DNA of 64,000 nt from Anisus vortex. Its lineage: Eukaryota > Mollusca > Gastropoda > Planorbidae. The DNA is taken from positions 2,487,201 to 2,551,200 of the forward strand of contig OX421494.1 of assembly GCA_949126835.1 (NCBI GenBank). Direction: 5' to 3'. Made by a program: the position numbers and the translations under genes. A model generated the notes under the pieces. The model was not told the DNA's origin. It saw nothing but the letters and a program-made list of their open reading frames with translations, and searched no databases. Positions 43,413 to 55,400 of this stretch are shown in pieces. Numbering within the stretch: the first letter of the stretch is position 1; every line of letters starts with the position of its first letter.

Positions 43413-46400
43413 CTGAAAATAGAAGAAATGTAATGTATTTTAAAATCTTTTGATATTAACTTTAAAGACACTGTATTAATGTTGTATTAGCAATGTATTT
43501 TAGTGATGTATTAAAGATGTATTTTAGTGATGTATTAGCGATGTATTTTAGTGATGTATTAGTGATGTATTTTAGTTATGTATTAGCAATGTAGTTTAGT
43601 GATGTATTAGCAATGTAGTTTAATGATGTATCAGTGACATATTTTAGTGAAGTATTAGCTATGAATTTTAGTGATGTATTAGCAATGTAGTTTAGTGATG
43701 TATTAGCGATGTATTTTAGTGATGTATTAGCGATATATTTTAGTGAAGTATTAGCTATGAATTTTAGTGATCTATTAGCAATGTAGTTTAGTGATGTATT
43801 AGCGATGTATTTTAGTGATGTATTAGCGATATATTTTAGTGAAGTATTAGCTATGAATTTTAGTGATGTATTAGCAATGTAGTTTAGTGATGTATTAGCA
43901 ATGTATTAAAATGATGTATTTGCTATCAATTTTAGTGATGCATTAGCGATGTATTTTAGTGATGTATTTTAGTGATGTATTAGCGATGAATTTGCGATGC
44001 TTTCATTTATAGAGTCACAAAAGACTTTTGTTAATTTCTCGGTACACAAATCTTACAGGTATTCACAACTACAAAAAATTAATTTAAAAATTCAACCTCA
44101 TTTAGGAAATGAATGTATGTATTTAACATCTGGAACTGAATTGGGCTAGTGTTTCCTAACTTTCAGGTAAAAGACTTTGAGTAAGGTTTTCACTATCATA
44201 CAGACTTAAATTATAATTTAATTTTCTTTGTTTTTGTGTTAGGAATGATTCAACTAATTCATAAACTCAGTTTACTGAACCTAGTTGTTATAATGCAAGG
44301 GAAATGACTCATGTAAATCAATTGTAATATTAAGACAAGCAAGAGTTATCCAAAGTACATAAGACTAGAATTGCGTCGCAGCTATAAAAGCACGAGATTA
44401 GCACGAGAATCTTGAATAAAACATAGAGCATAGTCATGTGACCAGACACGAGGATAATTTAAGTCTAATGCAGAATCTTGAAGTGAATGGACGTATGAAC
44501 GTTATTAGTATGGACTCAGAGGAATTATCATATTCTTGGACTTGTAATATTATTTCATTGGAGTTATGTTAGATGTGATTAATGTGATTAAATATAATAT
44601 GCTGCAGAGGAGTGTTCCTTCATTTATTTATGATTAAAAGTGTTGCTGAGTCTGTTGAAGTTAGACAGTGGAAGAAAAAGGTAAAAATTACTCTCATGAA
44701 AAATAAAGCAAACATACGATCCTGATTATTGTTTAATGGGCAAGATAAAAAACCCATTAACACTAGTCTATTGTCAACAAGAAAGAAGAAACTAATTCAA
44801 CAGATAGAACAAATCATATAATCTTTTAATCTTGCTGCACATAAAATAAAAGTTAAATTGATCAACTTTGCTGTTAAAATTTTGGTATTTTTTTGGGTCC
44901 AGCTAATTTTGCAGAATGAATCGATCAAAAATGGATTTTCCAAAAATTAGGTCATACAGTAGAAGTCTGATAATCCGGCACGTTGGGAACCGGCTCGGTG
45001 CCGGACTATCAAAAATTCCGGTCTATCGGGCGGTGCCCCTTCTTTTTAGTGTAAGCTTTGCCATAAAACAAATGTACTTTGTTTTTTTTAACTATATACA
45101 TACATAAATCGTAATTATAAGAACAATTAGGTTAATAATTAAACTACATATACAGTATGCAAATACAACAAAGTTTATTTTACATTTCATATAGTGTATG
45201 TACACGTACTGTAAAACATATTTCACTTAGATTTTAAAAAGTCACGAATGTCTTTTTGTTTTCTTGACTTTTTGGCGTTTAGTATAAAATTTATCTCTAA
45301 TGATACGGAAATCAATAATTTCTGAAGCACTGTAGCTAGTAGATCTACTAGCCTCAGCAAAAGAGATAAACTTATTTAGTGATTCTACAGCTTCTGCCCA
45401 GCTGATTTTTTCCTTTTCTTCCGTTTCGGCATCTGAGTCACTTTCTTCAAGATTTTGAGTAGGCTGAGGATTTACTACACTGTCGATATGTCCTCATCAG
45501 TTAGTTCTTGTTCAACAGGCTCATTCTCATCGATTAGAAGCCACTCATCTACCTCATATTCAGGAAGGTAGACGCTTTGTGATTGATTAACTGTGCTGCA
45601 CTGTACCTGTATTTGTTGTGACAGCTAAGACTAGCCGGCCGCTAATTGTTTCCAAACAATACCAAGCGCTTCCGGATGATCCCGAACTACCCCGAAACTT
45701 CCAAATAGCTCTCGAGCGTTTTTATTTGCTTTAAAGACACACTTTTGGAGAAAACTAAAATTTTTACAATTTTCCGGAGCGATGCTGGACTATCGGGCAT
45801 TCCGGACAGTTGGATGCCGGACTAATGGACTTCTACTGTATTATGTTACAATTCAAGAACATGCAGTACAGAAGGCATGTCTGACATGTTTGTCTTGAAT
45901 TCAAATATTCATTTGTTTGATAGGTGAATACTACAAAATTCAAAACAAAGTTTCAGTTTTCTAATAAAAAATAATAAAAAAAAAGTTGTAAGATTAAAGA
46001 CATGCTTATAATAAGTACTCTTTCTTCCCGAGTGGCATTCGGGCATTAGATGGGTTGCCTGAACAAACAGGAAAATTAGTAACTTAACATCATTTAAAAC
46101 ATTTATAAAAGTGCAAGACTAGTCTCGGACCACGGATGAGCGTAGGACGCAATAATCCTCTTATAGAAGGAGCGTCTGTAAGCGTCAAACATACTAAATA
46201 ACTTAAAATAAATAAAAAATGATCATATTGAAACAACTGTAATTAGCACTTGTAAACTAATTATTCTCACCTGTGGTAAATTTTTTCCTCAATGGTGCCA
46301 GAAGTTAATAACCTGTAGATCGTGACCTGTTTGGTCTGCCCGATGCGCCACGCCCTCTCTCTGGCCTGGACATCAGTGCTGGGGTTCCAGTCAGGGTCAT

Positions 46401-49400
46401 AAATGATGACTCTGTTTGCCCCGGTCAAGTTAACCCCGAGACCACCGACTCGTGTAGTCAGCAGGAAAAGATAAATAGATGGGTCCTTTGTATTGTGAAA
46501 AATATACACTAGATAGATTAAAGAAGTTGTACACAGGAAGTCTCATAATATAGTTTCATATAACATCAACATAAGAAATAGTTAATATATATTTTATATT
46601 TAAAGTGCACTGAACATGCTAGATGAATCTATTTTCAATGCCCTACAGCAATGTAAAATAAAAACTTGCATAACTGCAATAAGATCCTGCTAAACCACTC
46701 CCTTCCCTAAGACTAAAACTACTAAAAAGGTTTTTAATAAAATATTTTTGCTGTCTTTCAATTTTAACGACATCGATTTGACATCTGTGTACAAAACCCC
46801 ATGAATTCTGTGGTAACTAAGGGGGTTATACAATAATTTTATAAATAATCGTTTTGGTTATGAATTTTTCGATAGTAAAATCAGAGTGTACCATGTAGTA
46901 GGGCAGATTGATGCTAAATAGAAAATCAAATGTTTTAAAGAAGGACTACTTAACTGCATTATACTTATTTCCAACATAACACATATTTGAATCCCATTAA
47001 AGTAAAATTCATTATTTACATTGTTGTATTGAGAGATGAGAGGTTGTCTAGATGAGATAGATGTACCACCATCCATGATTAGATAACTGTATCCCTGGTC
47101 CTGAGCAAACTTTTCTAAAATATTTAACATCTGCAAATAGAAAATTAAAAATGATTAATTTGTTAATTGGCTTCTTTTAAAACCAAATGCATACCATTTT
47201 GGCTTTTTTTAAAATTAAGTTGGTTAAAGTTTTGCCTTCTTTAAAACCCAAATTTTGAAATTTTGGCTTCTGCTTCTTTTAAAACCAAATGTAAAAGATT
47301 TTGGCTTCTTTTAAAACCAAATGTTTAAAATTTTGGCTTCTTTTAAAACCAAATGTTTAAAGTTGAACCAGTAATCAGGTAACTCTAAAGAAATTACACC
47401 TGAGATGAAGCTGAACCAGTAAAATGCACATGTCCAGGAGAATGGTCCTACCCCCTCCCCATCCTCTCCCTCATTATGTTATTTAATATCAAAATCTTTT
47501 AGTTTCAATTTCTGGTTTTACTCATCTTTTCAAACATCTTTATTCAGCACTAAGGTCGACTATTGTGTGAATAATTTATCTTACATGTGAACATCTAAAA
47601 AAGACTCAATCAACACAAATGTAACAACAACAAAACAATACTTATTAACAAAGTAAACTAAGATCCATTCAACATGTTTTGGTGACACACATAAATGCAC
47701 GGGGAATAATTCTAGCACATAATGTGGTTCCTATAGTCCAATAGAAGTTATTATCTTTTTTTTTAATAGTAAAGTTAGGCTAACAGGCTTGCTGATACAA
47801 GATTTACATTACTTGAGGTGAATGTGAATTACTGACATCTAGATATAGGTTTTATTTTCCATTCAGTGAATGTGAACTTACTGTCTTGCTTTGGGTGAAC
47901 AGTAGGACACGATGCTTCTGTTTGTACCACAGACGCAGTAAAGCTTCTACCACGATCATCTTGCCACTTCTTTTGTGGTAACCAAATTGATATTCCGGGT
48001 CAGCGGAAGGGCCCTGGCCCTTGAAGACCTGGGGCCCTCCAGTGGAAAGGTCAGGATGATTGCAGATTTTCCTCAGCGTTATGAGACCAACAAATACCTG
48101 ACAAGCAAAAAAAAAGAGAAAAACAATTATCATTTATGGCTAAAAAATATGTTCCCAATTATCTTAACCTCTCAACCTTAATTTTTTCAAAGTTTTACAA
48201 TTAATTGGGTTATAGTTTCATAAAAAAAGCCAAAACAAAGTCAAATTTATTATAACAAAGTATGGAAATTTTTTTTGAAAACTAACTCTAACCCTAGATG
48301 CCAACTAAAGAAATGTTATAACCACCTGAAATTTTCCCTGTAAAATGTCTCGACACTGTCTGGAATCTAAATACTCCTGATAAACCTCTCTCTGCTCATC
48401 TGTCAGCCGACAAAACAAAACCTGAAGAGAGAAAAACGCCATCTTGATGCAGCAGCATGCTTACTTAGAAAATATATATTTTATAACATTTGTGGAGCAA
48501 TAACTATTTCATTACTAGTATTATATAAATCATATAGTGATCCCTCTTTAAAACTAGCATTGTGAGGCTGTTATTTCATAATTTTAAAACAAACATTTTA
48601 TGTATGAAGTTAAAAGCACTTAAGAACCAAACCAAAGGCAATAAGAAAAAATAACATTATTTCCCTTTGTCTGAAAATTCTAATCCAATATTCTTTAGTT
48701 GGTTGACAGAGTTTGTTGTCTTGTTCTAATAAAGCCCTAATATGACAGGTATTGTAGTTTTGTTTACAACAACAACTATTCATGCTTGTGATAGAAAGAG
48801 AATTAAAAAATGTGCTAATCAACTATAATGTTACAATTATTTTAGGAACATTTTAAATATGAAAGAGCACATAGGGTTTCCACAAAATTTTTTTCTCTGC
48901 AACATTTATATTTAACTTCTTAAGATAGCACAGATTTTTGTGTAACAAAGGAAATAAGATATTCATTTACTAAAATTTGCTCATTTTTTACTTTTAGTGC
49001 CTGGGGAGGGTATTGGTACCTGTTCATTTTTGTTTGGTAGGTCTAGACCTTTCTTAACATCAGCTTTCATTCGTCTGATAAGGTAAGGGTTGATAGTATC
49101 TCTGAGTACACAGGCACACCTGTAGGCTGTCTCCACCTAAATAAGAAATCATTACATGTTTAAAAGCACTATATAAACAGAAATACAGTTTTAAAAACTC
49201 ATGTTCAGATCAAAGTATCATGAGACTGTCATCAGTTGAGGAAAAGTAAAGGTAACTGGGCATTGGGCTGGCCCTGCAATCACCTTGTCTGCCATAGCCT
49301 TGAAACTGGTAAGTAAAAGTAAAGTACTCGTCATACCGAATTGATCCATAGGTCCGATGAAGCAGCGTTCTGTGGAAACTGATGAATGCTGTTTAATTAC

Positions 49401-52400
49401 CCCCAAGGAACTTCATGGGTAAACTCAAATAAAACTTCTTGGCGTATATTTAGATGAAAATCTAACACTCAAAGCGCAAAAATAATAAAAATGTAAATCT
49501 GCAATATGGAATCTGCAGAGAATAAAAAGTATTAGAAACATTCTAACAAAAGAGGCACAGACATTAATCTTAGGCCTGGTAATCTCTCAGACTATGTTAA
49601 CTGTCTGTACATTGGACTGCCGGAGTGTGACTGGAAAAAACTACAAAGGGTCCAAATTATGGCTGTGAAAGTTGTTCTGAACAGTGAAGAAAACTCATTA
49701 ACCAGTCTTAAAGAACTGCACTGGCTACCTATAACACTTAAGATAAAATTCAAAGTTCTGACTATGCTCTATAAAAGCCTTCATGGTTAATCTCCCCAGA
49801 GAAAAGAGGACTGCATTCAAACAAAATTCATCTACAGATCAAAGTACCAAGCGTTAAAAGAAAAACATTAGAAGCTCGCTCCTATAGCATCGGGGTGGAA
49901 TGAACTTCCGAACACAATTAAACAAGCCGACATTATTGTCATTTTTTAAACAAAATTGAAAACACATTTTTTCTATTTATTTTAATAACATATGGTAAAG
50001 GTAAAGCGCATTCGAAGACTTTGTTATGAATAGAGCTATATAAATATGTAATTTGTAAAAAGGGGATCATTTATTTTTTTCTTTACAAAATAGAATGCAT
50101 ATTAATATATTACCTGAACTTGGGTGGCATTGGAGTAGCCACCTTGGGTGATTGGAATGGAGAAGTGCTGCATGAAATCTGGCAAGGTGCCCAGCTTGCC
50201 AGGAAAGACAAAATCAAACAGTGACCAAAGTTCTTTAAGGTTGTTTTGAATAGGAGAGCCAGACAGGATGATCCTGTGTGGGGTTCGGAACTGAAATAAT
50301 AAAATAAAACTAAACAACTATTTTCAAAAACTTCATAACATATTTGTAGTATATATGTTATAACAACATTGAATAACATTTTATTACATGAATTTATGTA
50401 CTTTGGTCTGCAATTAGCTTTGGCATTTTGTTTTATTTTTATAATTGAAAAAATGTTAATGTAAAATGTTGCCAAACCTGTTTACAGCAGATGGTCACTT
50501 TAGCATCAGGATTTCTAATTTTATGGCCCTCGTCTAGGATGACATAGTGCCAGTTAAATCTGAGAACCAGCTCCTGATGTACAACTAAAGTGTTGTAGGA
50601 GGTAATCAATATTCCTTGACTCTTGGCTATAGACCTCACCAGGTCAGACTAACATAGAGTGAAAAAAAAATTAAAAAAAAATTAATTTTAAGTTCAAAGA
50701 ATGATTATGCTGGTAGCTGTGGACATACATGTACATAGAGAAAACATTACGGCCTACAACAAGCAATTCTAAGTCTCAATGCTTGCCAACTCAGAAAACA
50801 ACAACACAGACTTCAATTAGACTTTTAAAGTTAAAACTTATTTTCGACACTAAATAAAAAAAATGAAGACATTTCTCAAGTTATAAGAGTTCAAACCCTG
50901 GTATAAATGCAATATAAAAAATTAAATAAACATTAAAATCGTGCATACTTCAGAGCCTGAAAATGAGCCTGAGGAGTGCAAGATGGCAACTCTGAAATCT
51001 GGCCACCACTTGTGAAACTCTTTAAGCCACTGATGCATGACTGTTGCTGGACAAACAATAATTGTGGGTCCTAGACCTTTGTAACTAAAGGGAAAAAAGA
51101 ATCACTTGAGCACACTTTTTTGTATAATAACAAGTAAATCTTTGTTTCTTACTTTAATGCTTAGTTAAGTATAAAGAAACTACTATGTAGCTTACGGAAA
51201 GTTGACATTTTTTACTCTGCTAGTTTTCAAGGCAGCCAAAAAAGCGATGGTCTGTATTGTCTTCCCCAGGCCCATTTCATCACCAATGATACCTCCAGCC
51301 TGCTGGCAATGTAATTCCCATAGCCAACGAACACCAGTTTTCTGATACCTGGGAAGGGGGGAAACAAAACTGTGAACACTAATACAATTTAGTCAGTCAG
51401 GTATTCTCTCACAATTTAAGAAAATGAGATACTAAAAAATAGCATTTGAGTAATTATATCTAAACAAATGCAGACGATTTGATTGATGGTCAGAAAACAA
51501 CTATCAAAGTGGCTATTCACACTCTTGCAGTCATTGCGAGACAAACCAATTGATATAATTAACTGCTCAGTGCGTTGGTTATGTTGGGTCGACAGGAAGG
51601 GGCAATGCAATTGTTTATGGCCTAGATTTTTTAAATAATGTTTTTCTAGTAGAAAGTGATCTACTGTTTCCTGTGGGTGGAGCAATGCCTGCCGTTAGGT
51701 GCATGTCTTGCATTTATTCTACATGTATACTCTTTTCATTTGCAATAGGAACTTAATCTGGTTTTGCTTGTAGCTCATTTTTTGCCACATTGTGCAACCA
51801 ATTTTCACACTCATGGTATTTATATTTAGTAAATTACTGCAAAAATTTAAAATAGTCCGTAATAAATGTAAGCATTAAGGTGGTCATAAATAATACTAGA
51901 TTCAAATATTAGGTTAAAATTGAAACAACTGAAGTTTTTATTTGATCACGTCTACATACGGAAAGAGTTTCTTCCACATTTTTTTAGGAACTTGAAATCC
52001 ACCATCAAACTCTGACTCTTTATCACAGCCTTCATCGCCACTCGATGCTAAACTAGAGTCTTCTATCTCTTTTTTCTCTTTCTTCTGAACCCTGTGGAAA
52101 ATATATCCATAAAACCCAAATTGAACAAATTGACTTTAAAATATCCCAACTGAAAAAAAACATTTTAATTTATTCCCCTCCACTGTTGACTTAAAAGAAG
52201 GCATAAATAATTTTAAAATATTTACAATTTACTCACTTGAGCAGCCTTTGTTGGTAAAATTCAGGGTCTGCATCATCTCTTTCTTGCCTGATGGACTTGT
52301 CACGTTTCACCCTTGCATGGACATGGTCATCATCTCCGTTTTCTCTATATTTAGGCAAAGGCCTGGGTTTCTTCCTTTTCCCTGAACCAGACGACCTTTG

Positions 52401-55400
52401 CCGTTTCCTCTTACCAGACTTGACTTCATTGTCATTCTCTGAATTTTCTATTGACACAAGGTACTCAAAGTCAAAATAGTTTTTAATTTTCGATTTCAAA
52501 GTTGTAGGAAAAGAAAAGTGTCTTTTAAGAAAACAGAATAAATCAAGATTTCTAGTATTTGAAAAACTGAATAAAGCTAGATTTCTAGTATTTGAATAAC
52601 TGAATAAATCAAGATTTCTAGGATTTGAAAAAGTGAATAAACCTAGATTTCTGGGATCTAAGTAGTTTAAAGCAGTGAATGACTAACCTGAATAGTCGTC
52701 TTCTGTTGATTCTTCATTACTTGGGTGGTAATCATCTCCTGTATCATCACTTACATCAACTGTTTCATCTTCTTCTCTATAAAGTTTAGAAATTAATACA
52801 AAAATGTAATAAAAATGTACAAGAAAAACTATTTTCTGACTCATGTCTGTTTTAAATTACATTTTGTAACTTTTTATATAATAGTTGACAGATTTAATTA
52901 TAGCCAACTTTTCTTTGATTTTTCAATATATACTTTTGCATTGCCAATAAATTTGTTTTGAAAATATTTTTGAATAAAACAACCCTTAATAGCAAAGCTT
53001 TTCATATAACTTCTAAACCAACATTTTTGTTATGCTTACTTTTCCACAAAAACTTCAACTTTGCCGCCCACAAAGAAAAACAAAAAGCAGAGATTATATA
53101 AAGGAGTTTGAAAACAGAGACATTTGTGTCAGACTGATGGGCGGAGTTTGAAAACAGAGACATTTGTGTCAGACTGATGGGCGGAGTTTGAAAATAGAGA
53201 CATTTGTGTCAGACTGATGGGCGGAGTTTGAAAACAGAGACATTTGTGTCAGACTGATGGGCGGAGTTTGAAAACAGAGACATTTGTGTCAGACTGATGG
53301 GCTCAAAAAGCAGAGATTATATAAAGGAGTTTGAAAACAGAGACATTTGTGTCAGACTGATGGGCTCAAAAAGCAGAGATTATATAAAGGAGTTTGAAAA
53401 CAGAGACATTTGTGTCAGACTGATGGGCTCAAAAAGCAGAGATTATATAAAGGAGTTTGAAAACAGAGACATTTGTGTCAGACTGATGGGCTCAAAAAGC
53501 AGAGATTATATAAAGGAGTTTGAAAACAGAGACATTTGTGTCAGACTGATGGGCTCAAAAAGCAGAGATTATATAAAGGAGTTTGAAAACAGAGACATTT
53601 GTGTCAGACTGATGGGCTCAAAAAGCAGAGATTATATAAAGGAGTTTGAAAACAGAGACATTTGTGTCAGACTGATGGGCTCAAAAAGCAGAGATTATAT
53701 AAAGGAGTTTGAAAACAGAGACATTTGTGTCAGACTGATGGGCTCAAAAAGCAGAGATTATATAAAGGAGTTTGAAAACAGAGACATTTGTGTCAGACTG
53801 ATGGGCTCAAAAAAGATTTTAAGATGCACACCATCGAGGGTAGTGAAAATAGAAAAGTAATAACTGGCCTTAAAGGGTTGGGAGGAAGGGGGAGCTGAAA
53901 ATTTGATATAGTGTATACCATGTTTATACCATGGGAAGTGGGTTTATTAGCGTTCCAAAGAGATTTTAATGATAAATTGTTGTTTTTCTTTACAGTAGTG
54001 TCAATGACCAATTCTGCCTTCTTGTGCCAAAAGTGCAATAAAGACTGTCACTCGCGTGTGGGCTTGTACAGCCACAGCAGAAGCTGCAAGGCCAAAAGCG
54101 CACACTACCCAAGGGCACACTAAATTCCGTCGTTTCTCGAGACTAATGGAAGCCAACACAACACACAGTGTCTTGTACATTGGGTACAAATGTTGGTGAT
54201 GTACAGCAAGAGCTGTAAAAAGAGTACATAACCTAGACATACTTTAGATATTGCACAGAGATGCTCTAAACGTAACAATAGCTGGATTTGTAAGAAACCA
54301 AATAAACAGGACAAAATCTAAACTTAGCTGCGTACCTCTTAGAATCCTCCGCCAGCTGACTGTCATCAATGCTTTCTTTTACTTTGCTAACACTTCTAGT
54401 TGGTTTTCTCTGCGTACAACCTTCACCCACATTTCCAGTTGAATCTGTAGAGTGTGATGAGGCCTGCTCACTTTTCTTTTTCAAGTAGCTGTTGAAACTT
54501 TGCTGGACCCTTCGTGAGGCTGGTTCCTTGGCCATGAGTGATTTATCCAAATCAGACATATGACTGGCGGTGCCTTCCCGCTTGCCATGGTGAGGTGTGG
54601 GTTTGATAACTGTCCCAAACGGCGTCATGCTCCCTGTGCGGATCAAGCGCTCCGCCTCTGTTTCCCCCCGCACACCAACGCAGAATGCTTGATCAAACGA
54701 GTTGTTTTTTTCTTTTTTTGTGAGTGAATTACAAAGTTGAAATATTAAAAAGTTGGTTGTTGAAAAATACACACATTAACAATATTATGTTCTAGATATA
54801 ATTACGGTTTCAAAGCTAGAAGAAAAAAGTTTAAAAAAAAAAAAATCCAGGAGGAAATGACACCAAAAATTGACAATTGTAAATGATCAATAAAAACAAA
54901 AAATGGTGAAAGAATTATATATCCCGATACATTAGTCATAGGCAGGAGATGTAATATATTTCAAAAGGTCATAGGCAGGAGATGTAATATAATTCAAAAG
55001 GTCATAGGCAGGAGATGTAATATAATTCAAAAGGTCATAGGCAGGAGATGTAATATAATTCAAAAGGTCATAGGCAGGAGATGTAATATAATTCAAAAGG
55101 TCATAGACAGGAGATGTAATATAATTCAAAAGGTCATAGGCAGGAGATGTAATATAATTCAAAAGGTCATAGGCAGGAGATGTAATATAATTGAAAAGGT
55201 TACAATATATTTTGAAAAGATAAAGTTGAAAAACTATTCATCAAAGCACACAAAGTCAGTCCCCCTCCCCCTCCTATTTCTTTAAATTTGGACTATTGGC
55301 TTCAAAAGACTTTTTTATTGGCCTATGCAAAAAGTAAAATATTTTTTAAAATTCCAAATGTCAGGAGAAATATTGAAATTTCAGGAGGGCTCAGGAACCC

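Noticed and set aside
53297..53860. 187-aa ORF with eight identical 21-residue repeats
   Set aside because: As a gene it has no promoter, splice or homology evidence and lies antisense in an intron. Kept only as a repeat finding.
53997..54123. Possible exonised zinc finger, because a pyrimidine tract and AG precede the finger frame
   Set aside because: The sequence is a LINE 3' end on the strand opposite to ERCC6; no donor or partner exon was found.
54932..55162. Minus-strand ORF of [11 protein letters not shown] repeats
   Set aside because: By-product of the 33-bp minisatellite length.
39850..55197. CRISPR-like array appearance of the intronic repeats
   Set aside because: Eukaryotic minisatellites without unique spacers; no cas genes.
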